Source: Adineta vaga
Taxonomy: Eukaryota; Rotifera
Length of the DNA: 64,000 nt
Direction: 5' to 3'
Assembly (NCBI GenBank): GCA_021613535.1
Contig: CP075493.1
Span: forward strand, 7,874,001 to 7,938,000
The first letter of the stretch is position 1. Each line of letters opens with the position of its first letter. Below are positions 23,801-36,900 of this stretch, piece after piece. Made by a program: the position numbers and the translations under genes. Below the pieces are notes generated by a model. The model saw only the letters and a program-made list of their open reading frames with translations. It was not told the DNA's origin and did no database searches.

Positions 23801-24722
23801 TCATCGTTTTAGTTTATGTTGATACAAATCAGTAGCGGCAGAATGTTGCTCATCGAATCGTTTAATTTTTCGCAGCGAAGCATATTGTTTTGATCGTATC
23901 ATCAACAGTGAACTTATAATAAAGATTGTTCATTCATCAAAGTTTATCTTTATCGGTTTGATTGAATTGTAAACTAATAACATGAAATTGAAAAAATAAT
24001 TTTATATTAGTCGATGAATAACTCAAACGAGACAGTCTATTTTTAGTACAATCAGTTGCAACTAGTAATAAGAATTCGCTCTGCATATCACGACCTTCCA
24101 TCACAGATGGAATATATACTATTCAAGTTATATTATTGCATAGAAATGTCGAAAATATACTCGATTATCTTCTAAATATGAATTATAGTTAATTTGATCA
24201 AGTCTTTTTGTTTTCTACACGAGTTTGAAATAGTCTTTATCTATTCGTTCAAAATTAAATGAAAATATCATTCTTCATTATATGATTCCCTTTCGACAAA
24301 GGGCAATAAGTATAATCTAAATGATTTTTTGCTTATAAACAAACTCAAATCATCGATAATCATACCATTACTATCAGTTAATGCATACAGAAGTGGAACA
24401 TCTGCAATGATATTATTAACTTGGTGTCGATAAGGATTTAGATTTATTTGATTCAAAGATCAACCGTCACTATTTTAATAGTAGAAATTCATTCTATAGT
24501 TATCTACTATATATATGTAGTGAGAGAAAGAGAGAGACATGATATTAAATGATGAAACTTGTAATTGATTTGAAATTCGAAATATCAGGTGCAATTTGAC
24601 ACGTTTGTTCACCTGTCAATATACGCTCCAATCAAATATTGTAGAGGGCGTTTATCTGACTTAACCTTTCGTATCAGTTTCGACGAACAAAGCAATAAAC
24701 ATTTTCATTTTTTCAATTTCAA
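20813..24722. other. Gene-poor 3.9 kb region
   Basis: The longest empty stretch beside a developmental regulator. It contains GTT and CT microsatellites shortly after the Snail-factor stop (about 20850-20872 and 20941-20972). Only short frames with no coding character were seen. It probably holds the 3' UTR and distal regulatory DNA; no element could be identified. Confidence 0.5.
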
Positions 24723-25964
24723 ATGGCATCATTGATTGTTCATACAATCGTTGGATTCCTATTTCGACTTGTATTAATATATGTCGGAGATTTCTATGAT
24801 AAAGACATAGCCGGTGATGGACCATTGTATACTGATATTGATTATCGTGTCGTCACTGATGGTGCAAATCATGTTTTACAAAACGAAAGTCCGTATCAAC
24901 GAACAACATATCGTTATACACCATTACTTGCATATTTATTAACACCAAATTTATTTCTTGATGAAAATTGGGGAAAATTAATCTTTTCTATTTGTGATGT
25001 TCTTGTCGGTGTTTTAATTGCATGGATTTTACCAATGAAACAACGGAAATATGCATTACTTTGGTTTTATAATCCTATGTCTGCTGTTATAGCAACACGA
25101 GGAAGTTATGAATCGGTCGTAGCTGCCACTGTTCTTGCGACATTGTACAATGCAAAACAATCGAATGAACGTACATGGATTACAGGAGTATATTTGTTTT
25201 CCTTGATATAATTCTTTGTTCTAATCTGCATTTCTACTTTTTCTTTTCAGATTCTTCTTGCATTTGCTGCACATCTGAAAATCTATCCAGTTATATATTC
25301 TCTTGCATTATATTTTCATATTGAACGTCTTCCAACATTACATCTAACATATCGTCGTTTTCAACTAGTAATTTCATTCATTGTAACAACAATTCTTCTC
25401 AATGTAGGTTTTTATTATCTCTATGGTTATGAATATTTACATGAAACATATCTTTATCATATTATTCGACGTGATGCTCGTCATAATTTTTCACCATATT
25501 TTTATTTAACATATCTAAGTCCACAGCATCATATGCTGTCGTTTATAACGTTCATTCCACAAGTATTTAATACATTAGTATTTTCATATCGTTTATATGA
25601 TAAACTGGAATTATGTCTATTTGCATTAACATTTTCATTTGTTACATTTAATAAAGTCACAACATCACAATATTTTCTCTGGTATTTAATATTCATACCT
25701 TTACTCTTGCCAAATTTGTATATAAAATGGAAAACATTATTTTTATGTCTTATTGCTTGGCTAGGATCCCAAGGTTGGTGGCTTTATCAAGCATATCGAT
25801 TAGAATTTCAAGCAAAAAATACATTTATTCAAATCTGGTTAGCATCCATTATATTTGGTTTTATTAATGTGATCATTCTATGTGTAATTATATACAATTA
25901 TCGTCAGATAGAATCTGTACAAGATGTAACTGAAAAAACCAAATTGGAAAAAAAGAACGATTAA
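24723..25964 (+). CDS. PIGM: GPI mannosyltransferase 1 (PIG-M)
   Basis: Exons 24723..25187 and 25251..25964 (63-nt intron, phase 0) give 392 aa. It is a multi-pass ER membrane enzyme that adds the first mannose to the GPI precursor from dolichol-phosphate mannose. Family landmarks are the luminal DxD motif in YTDIDYRVVTDGANHVL and YQRTTYRYTPLLAYLLTPN. GKLIFSICDVLVGVLIAW, WFYNPMSAVIATRGSYESV and a C-terminal set of helices with TTSQYFLWYL follow. Length fits the family (human 423). Only one intron interrupts the gene. Confidence 0.93.
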
Positions 25965-28216
25965 AATTTGCTATCACTATCTCTTTTCATTTTGTTGTAC
26001 ATAATTATACATTCCATTTTTTGTTAATAGAAATACAGTTAGACTTTAGTTTATACTTAATTCCATGCTAAGCATGGATTTTGAAGTATAAAACAGAAAA
26101 AACATATTGTAATCGATAATCTATTTAGATCGTATTATAAATGAAGATCTTTAAGATCATTCATATCGGAAGAGATTTCCGGACGAAGTTATTTAATCAA
26201 TAAGTGAATATAACACATCGGAAATTCATTTAATGTATTTGAAATACTTAAAAACATTTTTGTTGATTTTAAGACGTCCTAGTTTCAACAAGTAATTTGA
26301 TCAATAGAAAATCTATATGATAGAAAAAACATTAATACTAACTTTATCTTATATTGGGAATCAAATTTCTCAATTCAATACGTTCATCAAACAATGGACC
26401 ATGTAGATAAAATTGCATGTTTAACACAATTTATACATAATTGAAAAATCTCTTTCTTGTCCGATAATATTTCGTTTAGTTTATAAATATTTATTCATTA
26501 TCTATTGACATATCATATGAATAATCAATCGAAAATCTACATGAAATGTACTGAAACATATGTCTAGTGTTAGTGTCTATCACCTAGACACCTGTGTCAC
26601 ATTTTATGTATAGATGAAAAAAAAATGATTCTGTATGTACTTTTTAACTCTGTCTCAATAGACTAATAATAGTCGAAGTGCACGTACATCCAATTGTGGG
26701 TAATAAAAGTTTGTCTTATTCATCTTTGTTGTATTTGCATTTCTTTCACACATTTCTTAGTGCATATACATACATCGATGTATACATATTTGTGTATATA
26801 TACATATATTCATTAGTAACCCTTTCGCTCTCTTGCTCTCTCCCTGGTTTTTTTCTCTCACACAACGGCGACGACTACTAAATAGGTTAGAAGAGCGGTC
26901 TGTCTAGACGTCTGTACACTCTTACTCACAAGGGTTCATGTCCATGTCGACAGCAGTAGTTGTTTCCTGCACACACATTGCTTTTTTTCTCTCTCAATAG
27001 TAGTATTTGATAATTCTCCGTCGACTGACCAAGACAATCATTGCTCGGTCATTCTCTTGCGTATACATTGTCCAGACATCAATGCAAATACATAGAAACG
27101 TCGGTACAAGTGAACGAGAGAAAGAAAAAGAAAAAGTATTGTAGTAGTATTGCGCTTCTATCTCGTTCTTCGTCTCCTTTTTTTTGAGTAATAAAAAAAG
27201 AGAGAGAGAGAGAGAAATACAAAGACAGAGAATAACGCCGACAAGCTGGTCAGTCGTTCGTTATGTAGTTCATGGTGAAGTAGAAAAATGTATGTGAGAA
27301 AGAAAAGGTGGATAGAAGAAATGTATGGAACTTAAATAGAAAAAAGTATGATCCACTACGGCAACCGACAATGACAAATGAACAATTCAAAAAGTATAGT
27401 TAATATTCTTTTTTCTTAATTTTGATGAATATATTATTTTATTTTAAGAATGTTGAAATTCACGACTCAAACCATCAATATGAATGCTGTTCAACTACCA
27501 TCGTATCGTCGGGTCAAAATTAACAATTAGGACAACAGCCGTTCAAATTCATATAACAATCATTAGTTCATATGTACAAAGTTCTCTTCTCATCATCGTT
27601 TATCCATTCTACGTGGGATCTGTTTTTCTTTGATATTACATTTACTCTTGTCTCTTTTCTTTTATTCGTTGTTTCTTATTCGATTTCTCTTCTTACATAG
27701 TTATGTGTGGAACTTGTGTTTTCTTCTTAAAAAAAAGCCCCGACGATGAACAGCGCGAGGTCCACAACAGTGATATATATGTGTACAGAGTTGGCGCTGT
27801 TGTCTTTGTCTGTATGTTTGTGTCATTATTTACTCATCTTCTTTTTCTTCTCTTACTTTTTTTCGTTCTTGTCATTAAAGTAGTATTGGGTAATATAATA
27901 ATCTTCAAATGAAATCATTATTGGATGCATCTCACGTATTACGCGTTTATTTCGTTCAGCAAGTAAATGACACTGATATGAATAACAACAGCGAGCAAAG
28001 ACAACAAAAGAAAATTGTGCTTTTAGAAAAAAAAGAGAGATATTCCATTGCGAACAGTTTATAGATATTTATAAAAAAAAGATGAAGGAAACACATCCAT
28101 TCTCTATGTGTTGTTCGCTTTGAAGATATTTACACACACACTCAGACACGCACATGTAAACACAAACATGTATAAAGAAAAGAAAAATGTGGACATGTAG
28201 ATTGAATAGTTCTTTT
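25965..28216. other. Intergenic region between PIGM and the hnRNP gene
   Basis: The two genes converge here, yet the gap is 2.25 kb. Sequence is AT-rich with GA/CT runs (for example 27199-27218). Small open frames, including a hydrophobic one near 27703-27912, lack coding character. Nothing was assigned. Confidence 0.5.
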
Positions 28217-29821
28217 TTATTGTTGACTACGACCACGGAATCCACCACCACCACCTCCACCACGGCCACCGCCTCGTCCATAAGGTGCGCCACCACCGCG
28301 ACCACCTCCTCCACGTCGCATAGGACCACCACCGGAGGTCGAACCATAGTTTTGACCAAAACCAAATCCTGACGGTTGACCAAAGGCTCCAAAACCTTTA
28401 CAAAATAAATTACATAAAAAATATGAGTCTTTTTTTTTCAACAGAAAATATTGCTTATTTACCGTCATCGTAACCACTTCGACCACCACCACCACCACCC
28501 ATTCCGTAACCATCTCCAGCCATGGGTGCTGATCCACCGAAACCCATCATACCACCATTACCACTCATATCACTACCGTAGCCGCCACCATATGGCGGAG
28601 GTCGATTATTATAATCTCCACCACCACCATATCCACCACCACCGCCACCACCTGATCGATAACCACCATTACCGCCGCCACCGCCACCGTAATTTGGTCC
28701 GCCACCCATAGGGCCCCATCCACCACTACTACCACCGGCGCCACCGCCCATTCTTGATGGGGGTCCACCACGCATACCACCGCCACCGCCGCCACCACCT
28801 CCTGAACCGCCATATTGTGCTTGTGCCATTCGGCCACGGGCTGTTTGATCTTTTGGTAAAGCTTTTTCAACATTAACGGGGTTTCCTTTGACAACATGAT
28901 GCTTTTCAAGCACTATTTTATCTACTGGATCATAGCTAAAATATCGAAAATCTTCATATTTTTATTTTCTTGATCAAATTTTTTATTACTCATCAAATTC
29001 AACAAATCCAAAACCACGAAATTTTCCTTCGTTTGTTTTCATGATAACAGTTTGAACAATATTGCCATACTAAAGGGAGAAAAATAAAATCATGCTTATC
29101 TTTTTCTTTACTAATCTTACCTTCGAAAAGTATTCTTTTAGATCATCTTCATTTAAAGTTCCTTCTCGAATTCCACCAACAAACAATTTTTTAGCACTTA
29201 GTGATGATTCTGGCTTTCCACTTTCTTCTCTAGGTATCGCTCGTTTTGGTTCTATTTCGCGTGAATCAAGTTCATGTGGACGAGCAGCCATTAGTCGATC
29301 AACCATTGACGAAGATAGATAAGTTACAAAACCAAAACCTAATTATAAATGAATAGATATGAAATTTGCTTTTTCGTCTGTCTTACCTCGAGAACGATTA
29401 TCACGATCACGCATTATAATACAATCCTTAATAAAAGATTTTAATAAATACATTATCAATTCCATTATTATGTCTAATAAATTGAACTTACATCTATATC
29501 TCCAAATTTAGAGAAATAATCTCGAAAAGTTTGATCATCCGTTTTATATGACAAACCACCAATGAAAACTTTTCGAAGTGCTTCTGGTTCTAAGTCACTC
29601 TTATTCAATGTTGATTGACCACTTTCATCTTGTGCATTCTTAGTTAATTCTGTTTGTTCTTCTATTGCTGATTCAAATGTTCCGCTATTTAGATTATTTC
29701 CATTTGAATGTAGTAAACCATTTGTTGTTGATGCTTCTGGTTGTTCACTATTTATTGTTGCAGTCGGATTTATTTCATTAGTAGCAACTGCATCAGTTGC
29801 TGTTAATGTGTCCGTTGACAT
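28217..29821 (-). CDS. hnRNP A/B-type RNA-binding protein (two RRMs, glycine-rich tail)
   Basis: Exons 29821..29492, 29426..29387, 29338..29121, 29069..28990, 28935..28463 and 28395..28217 join in phase to 439 aa. A Thr/Asn/Glu-rich N-terminus precedes RRM1 (about 84-160: RNP2 KVFIGGLS, RNP1 RGFGFVTY) and RRM2 (about 174-250: KLFVGGI, RGFGFVEF). From about 262 to the end the tail is Gly-rich with RGG, GGY and YGGG repeats, then GFGQNYG near the C-terminus, similar to hnRNP A1/A2B1 and fly Hrb27C/Hrb87F. Such proteins package pre-mRNA, influence splicing and can phase-separate. The exact orthologue cannot be chosen. The start is the ATG in the context AAGATGTC. Confidence 0.92.
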
Positions 29822-31515
29822 CTTATGAATCAAGAAAATAAGTTACTTTTATTTTATCGATTGATGATCTAAAATGGAATCTCAACTTGTTTTTCTCATC
29901 TGTTTTTCAAGCAAATGTGTACATTTAATATCATTTTATACAAAGACATATAATATATATATATATAGTCATCTCGTTACATAACACGAACAGAAATATT
30001 TTGGTTTTTGAAAATCGAAATACAAACGCGAAGAATAAAACTTGTGTTCTGTCGATCAATATAACCGTATGCATAATGCTAGTGTATGTTTCTCTCACTC
30101 GTTCACAAGATGCATGACAACTACCGATAGACGGGCTCTTCCTATGCCTGCCTCTGTCGTCTAAATCTACAAATAGACAAAATCAGTAAAATACTCTCGT
30201 TTCTCGATACTCTTGATTATATAAATATTTTTACTCATCCCAATGTATTGTCATTGAAATTAAAGTGATTTAAAGAAATGTTCTTTTTTCGACATTTACC
30301 TTGTGACTGATTTATTTTTTTTTACATTGAAATGTTTTGCTAGTAACATCATTTTCTCTAAAATATATAAATAACAGAGTAGATCGAAGCTCATCAACTC
30401 GAATTTTCTTACTGAATAATACAGTCAATATCAATTGATTTCTATTCATATTTGTCACTAATACAATTGTCTGCAATCATTTGGATTTTAAAACTAAAAA
30501 TAAAGCGAAACTTTTTGAACATTCGTTCTATTCTTTCATGCAATTTTTGAAGTGTACGAGAATATCACATGTGATTTAGTTCTCTTTTATTCGAAACAAT
30601 GACACATCTGTATTTATTTGTACTGTAAGTTCTATTATACATCTCCTTAACATAAAATACTTACCATGAGTTTTATCATGACGAAATCTGTTTTGTATAT
30701 CTCTTGGTGAAGACATAAGTACCATAGTTTGTTTGACAATCACTTTCATCCGATTTTAAATTTTTGTTCATCTCGTACGAAAACCACTTCTCTTTGTTTT
30801 TGATAGTTGAATCAATCATTTAGTTACTCTTGTCGTGAATACATCTAGTAAAAACAAACAAAATTATGTAATTAGCCTCGATTTTCGACCAGATAAATAA
30901 AAAATGCTCATACTATTTAATTCTATGTAGAGTCACGATGTCAAGTTGTTCTTCACCACAATATGATTGATTGGTCTGATAGACTAACAAAATGTATCAA
31001 TATACATTTCAACAACGATTACTCAAAACATCTCTATTGTCTACCATCAATATGAAGTGAAGTACATATAAAGGGCAAGGAAGGGAGAAAGAAAAAAAAC
31101 AAAGGATTATTTACTTGCCTTCTGATTGGTCCAAAATCAATACGTTTATTGATAATAAACAGTCGCTTTAAACGACCCTTAGAGACATGAAATTACAAAC
31201 GAATATCACAAAAAACATCTTGTAATAACGTATTTTATCAATTATAATTCGCTCATTTCCTTACCATCTGCATTAGGGCGACCTCTATTGTCATTGAACC
31301 AAACCTACACGTTTTTTGTGCAAAGTTAACAGTTTACCGTTTCATGTAGTATAAATTCAACACTAACATGAAACCACATCTCGTTCAAATATTCCAATAT
31401 CTGTAGAACTTTTCTCTATCCATAAAATTTAACAATAATTCAATAAACAGACGAATGTTAAAGATTATGTAACTTTTATTACAGAACAAATACTAAAACA
31501 CACGAAAACGAAAGA
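29822..31515. other. Upstream region of the hnRNP gene with a possible 5'-UTR intron
   Basis: No coding signal was found. On the minus strand a ttttag acceptor near 29870 and a donor ATG|GTAAGT at 30665/30664 could bound a 5'-UTR intron of about 0.8 kb. This is suggested by motifs only. Confidence 0.35.
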
Positions 31516-32130
31516 TCATTGAGTCCAATCAGGATTATAATTTGGTCCATGAAGTGTTTCCAAAAGTGTTTGTATATATCGAATCGCACCATCGACTGTA
31601 TCCATACGAGACATTTTTTGACGTTTTCGACCTTTTTTGAATGGAAGTGCATTTCGTAAATCTTCATATGCTTGATTAATAATTTCCATGCGATGTCGTT
31701 CACGACGATTTGCTTCTTGTCGTTGAGGACGTGAAAGAACTCGACGTTTCTTCCGAGCTTGATAATTCTGCTCATCTGTCATTGAACCCATATTCGTATC
31801 AAATTCTTCTGTCTCACTATCGTCTAATGATCTTTTCTTAGCTTCATTAACATGTTGAATAACATTATAATTCGGTTCCTAAACAAAAACAAACATAAAA
31901 TATTAAGTAGGAGATATTATGAAGATATTTACCTTGATAAACGACGATGTTACTGGAAAGTGCGGATCAATAAAACTCGTTTCATTATTAGCACTTTCAT
32001 AACCTGATGAAGAATTTAAACTAGTTTGAATCGATGAATTTAACATTCCACCTGTAGGATAATATGGATAGGAATAATAGTTTGAAGGATAAAAAGGAGA
32101 TAGTGGAGAAGACCATCCTGATAAATTCAT
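31516..32130 (-). CDS. bHLH transcription factor
   Basis: Exons 32130..31933 and 31878..31516 join in phase 0 to 186 aa. The N-terminal half is Ser/Tyr/Pro-rich (PSNYYSYPYYPTGG) and resembles an activation region. The bHLH domain covers about residues 116-170: basic region RPQRQEANRRERHRMEIINQ, helix 1 AYEDLRNALPF, a loop rich in Lys/Arg, and helix 2 KMSRMDTVDGAIRYIQTLLE. It ends 14 residues later. It should bind E-boxes as a dimer. The sequence is class II-like but does not match Neurogenin, Twist or Achaete-Scute well enough to name; FIGLA-like or a divergent rotifer paralogue are options. Confidence 0.82.
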
Positions 32131-32667
32131 TTTTACTTGAATGAAACTATTCTATCGTACAATTTCATTTTATATATTCGTTCCACGAGAGAATCGTTCG
32201 ATAAATAATCAATTTCCACTCATGCGAATGAATATTTCGTCATCTACTCATCTAGATAAATGTTCATTAATTAAAAACGATTAGCAACTAATCATTAATC
32301 TACGAGAGAAAGAGAGAGAGAGGGAACGTTACGGATAGACTATTACGACAATGAGCGTAGCAGGCTGATGGTGACAATTTTTAGTTCCACTAACTTCTTT
32401 ATAATAGACGAACAGATGCTTCTTATCCATGACGAACAAATCATATATGAGATTTTTGTTTTAAAAATAATAAATTTTAATTAGTGTAAGTTTCTGCCAA
32501 TATGACAGTTAAAGATATTATTATTATTATTTTATAAAGTAATAACACATTCATAACAGAAAGCAATCTAATCTAACGATTTATCTACATCGAGAAAAAA
32601 AACAACACAATTCAACATGAATTAGATCTACTGTTCAAAATGAAAACTATCATTGAATCGTAGAATT
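32131..32667. other. Upstream region of the bHLH gene
   Basis: 537 nt, AT-rich with a GA run near 32305-32320. No gene was seen. It probably holds the bHLH promoter and the 3' UTR of the next minus-strand gene. Confidence 0.5.
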
Positions 32668-33957
32668 CTATACGATCCATACGAGTAGTTGATCAACTGA
32701 CGAATGTTGTTGTTGACGTCGTCGTCGTCGTCGAAGGCTACTACTTGTATTCGGTTGATATTGATAGTATTGTAAAGTAGTTGAATGATGATGATGAGTT
32801 GGTTGTTTTGAAGTTTGTTTTGTCATTTGATTTTCTTTGAGTTTATTTTCATCGGAATTTATGGATTGAAATGCACGTTGTCTACATAATTCACATGCAA
32901 TGAAGGGACGTGTACGTCTTTGTTTAGCAAAGACTGGTGTCGAGCATCGTGGACTTTGTGGTGATTCCATTGCTGATGATACTGCAGATGATGAAGTGGA
33001 CAATGTCGTTGACTGAGCTAAATATAATAGAGTTGAGATGAAAAATCAATTGACAATGAAAAAAAAATGTCGGCATTGGTCTCATTTGATATTCGACTAA
33101 ATACCCAAGTCAACAAGTGTTTGAAGAGCATTCTTGTCTTCGACACATGTTTTCGTTTGTCTTTTGAACAAGAGAGAGAGAGAGAGATGCTATACCCGAG
33201 GAGGGAAAAGAAATTGAATTTTTTCATGTTCAACCCTCAAAAGTTAAATTTCATGTTCAAGTAGGGTAAATGAGAGAAGGGCGGATTAGTCTTATACAAG
33301 TTCAAAGAGATGAAAACAATCCGACAACTAAATACTTATACAATCGATCGTATCCTTCTTGATCATAACTAAATATTTAAGAAAAAGAAAATGAAGAAGA
33401 AATTTCAATCAAACAGTTTTGTGTGAAATAACTTTTTCATTGACAATAGATTTGAAATGCTTCTCGCAGCTTTTATTTATAAAATGACAATTGTTGTTTA
33501 TTGATCACAGGCTTTACTTGATACGAGAAAGAAAGAAAGAAAGAAAGAGAGAATGAAACGTGAAGTGATGCTGTTCTTTTTAGCGCTTACACACTCTCAA
33601 TATAGGACATCCTGTCGGTCTTTTTAATTCTATTGATTTTCATTTAACATAAAACTGTGACTTTTCGTCTTGATAGTCAACTCATCTCCAAGTTAATGTA
33701 TTCAAACGAATGGATGATTGACAATCAAAAACGAATGCCTTTCATAATCAATTAAATATACAATGAAAATTAGCATATCTACCTGCTACTGATGTTTTTG
33801 TTCGTGGTTGTAGCGATGTTTTTGGCGTTGAAGAACGAAACAACATACCAACTGGACATCGAGATGGTTTTGTTGATATTGGTTGAAAGGAAAGATTTTT
33901 CCGTTTTTTCGTCTTTGCTGGAGAAGATGAATAGAGAATTGATGCAAGTGAATTCAT
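32668..33957 (-). CDS. Unrecognised short basic, Ser-rich protein
   Basis: Exons 33957..33783 and 33017..32668 (765-nt intron) join in phase to 174 aa if translation starts at the ATG inside the first exon. That exon's 5' edge appears to be an acceptor at 33978, so an upstream, probably untranslated, exon is expected. The sequence is rich in Ser, Lys and Arg. It carries QRRTRPFIACELCRQRAF, a His run, and a stretch of six arginines before a Gln run. It looks like a small nuclear or regulatory protein, but no domain was recognised. The coding call rests on phase agreement and composition, so it is less secure than neighbouring genes. Confidence 0.5.
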
Positions 33958-33977
33958 TAATTCGTTTCTATGATTAT

Positions 33978-36900
33978 CTAAAAGGAAAACGTCAGAAGAG
34001 AATAGTTTATATAGCATGAAGAAAAAAATCATCTTCAATTGACTAGAACATCAATTCGATTATTCATCATAAAAAATGAATGTACGTATCACATCGAAAG
34101 AAGATTAATCGGGCGGCACCCGATATAATTATCCTAGCAGAAACGTTTTTTTTTCTTTCCATATGACGACGTAATCAAAGTAAAAAATGTTCTACTGTCA
34201 TTATCGATGAGGCATCACATCGAATTGACGATTTATTATCAGGTGGTAATATCGTCTATGTTCTTTTCTTCTTTCCCTCTCTCTCCTCTCCTTTTCTTTC
34301 TTTCTTTCTTTCTCTCTAAAGAGAAACGCAATCGCAAGTGTTAATAACTTTTGCTGTTACGGACCTATTTGAAGTTACGTAGTGCTCGTGCATCACTCAT
34401 TCTAGCTTATCCACACCTATCGTATTCGAAATAAATAGGTGAGCAAGCCGCATCAATTGATTGACAAAAGTCAGAATAATAAAAACATCTACCTAGACAT
34501 CTTAAGATAAAAACAACGAACTCTTACAAGCGACTATTGTCATATAAATTAAGTCCGACAAATAAAGGAAGAAGGTGCTGAAGAATTAACACATCTATCT
34601 ATATACAGCTTTTCAAATAGTTCAAAAAAGAATAACATTCATTAGAGTTTAGTGAGAAAATATATAGCATATAAAAGTAGAATCAAAACAATGAAAACAT
34701 ATTAAGAAGACAATGATGGACAGTGTTTAGTTAAGATTCTATCCTCGAAATCAAAGCATGTTGAATAATTAACAATGCTCAAAATTAAACGGAAAGATGA
34801 GAGATTTATCCGAGTCTTGGATAAACCATAAACATTGTTATGTTAACTATGATTGTAGGATAAAAACAAGAAGTGATGAAATCAATTTCTCTCGTCATGG
34901 ACTTACCTATTTCTGTGACTGATTAGTATCGTTGACTGTCAAAACGAAGCGCGTCGATGTGGAAATAAATTGAATTAGAAGTTGACTGACTAACGATATC
35001 AGAGAGGTATAAGAGGAGGAGAAGAAAAAGAGCAAAAGTGATTCATTGGATATCATTTGTTCTCTTTTCTCCTTCACTCATTGGATAGAATATCTGTCAA
35101 AGGTGGCAATTGTCAAATCGATAGACTATGCGCAAAAGATATCAACACCTTTCTAATATCCGTTATACTCAAGTTTTGTCTTTTCTCGACAATATGCAAG
35201 AACGAATATTGAATTGATGATTTTTCTCACTAAAAAACTGACAAATTCGTTGTTATTAACATCTATTTACGAGAAAGCACGACGAAGAAGAAAAAGTTTG
35301 AAATGATTAATACATATATTCGTCAATCAATCGGCCGTAACGTTCAACTGCCATTGATTTTTATTTCAACTTGAACAAAATGGCTGAAATTAGTGAACCA
35401 GATGAGAATATATAGAGATATTCTGGACACCATTAAAAAAAGCTGTTGCTACAAAATATCTCAAATGGATACAATATCGTTCTTATTGAGTGGAATCTCC
35501 TGTGGTCTTTTAAAAAAATACACATACAGCGACTCTTTTTTCACTTGTTATTTTTTGTCGGCACAATCATTGTTTGTTTTTCTAAGACTAGTTCAAGAAA
35601 ATTAGCAATTTGTCTTGATTGAAGTCTCTTTCTATTCGATGCGGGAGTGAATACACGTGTGTATTGTATATATATATTTACCTTTGTTTGTCTTCAACAT
35701 ATCCATTGAGAATCATTTTCATCTAACAGATAATTATCAATTTTACTGCTTCTGTCTTCTTCTTTTTTTATTATGAATTGATTTTGATAATTTCAAGAGG
35801 CACTTCTTCTTAACTCATATGTGTGAATTCTTTTGTTGTTTTGATTTTTCTCTATTTATCAAGTTAAACAACGGTTTGTTAATATGACATCAATTTTGGA
35901 CAAAAAATTATCTCAATATATATATATATTGAAACCGGAACGATAATATGACAAATATATTCTCAGCTAGAAGTTTGAAAATGCAACCGATCGATTGTAA
36001 ACGAGAAACAGATGTAGTGAATAAAGGGGAAGAGAAAAAGGCATAGTGTTATACCAATTGAAGGATTCTATTTCATTTCCTGCCCATGGTGAGAGTTGAC
36101 CTTTTTCTTCTCTTTCTTAGAACAGCATTGAAGCGTTCAGTTAAAATCAAGCGAAAAGAAAAATTAAACATCATGCCGAGTTAAATAAGACCTAATTATT
36201 TCTACTAAAGGAGGTCAATATTACTTGGTGGTCATTGCACATTTGTGAATAGTCATCTGGTCAGCGAACAATGTGATATGGAAATTTTTATGTCAAATTT
36301 TCGTTGTGTTACATGCTAGATAGAACTACATAACTCGTAATGCAATGTGAATATATTATCTTATATTTGTCATATCTAACGCATTTTGTGACGAAAAATG
36401 AAATACATGTCGAATGTTTTTATTTATTTATTATGTATTGTTGATGTATACTATCAATATTCGGACAGTAAAGATTTTTTCTATAATCTAAACAAAGAGA
36501 ATATCACATCATTCAAAAATAATTATAGATAAATTATCGGTTAAGAATTATTCTTTTAATTAGTTGATAAAATTCTATGAACAACATCAACCCCTGGAGG
36601 CAATCATCGAATTTTACTAGAATTATAAGTAGAGATTACGAATATGAACAAGAGCAAATATTTAAACATTGATTATGAATCGAATTTTGTGCATGATTGA
36701 ACTTCGTATAATGATGATATTCAATTGAACGGATAACTCTTCTGGAAGTATATTATTCAGTGAACTTCTTGTATTGAGCATAGATTTATGAGGATAAGTT
36801 TTCAAATCTTTAGAATAATACAAGATTTGAAAACTTTGAAGATCATGTAATTGAACAAACGATACTTTCTCAAAATATAATGAGATTTCTAGTCTTTATT

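Noticed and set aside
27703-27912. 69-codon hydrophobic frame in the gap before the hnRNP gene
   Set aside because: It is dominated by T-rich low-complexity DNA, has no splice partners or recognisable motif, and ends in a phenylalanine-rich string typical of chance translation.
28187-28711. Plus-strand His-rich and Thr/Ser-rich frames opposite the hnRNP gene
   Set aside because: They are antisense translations of the glycine-codon repeats of the RRM protein.
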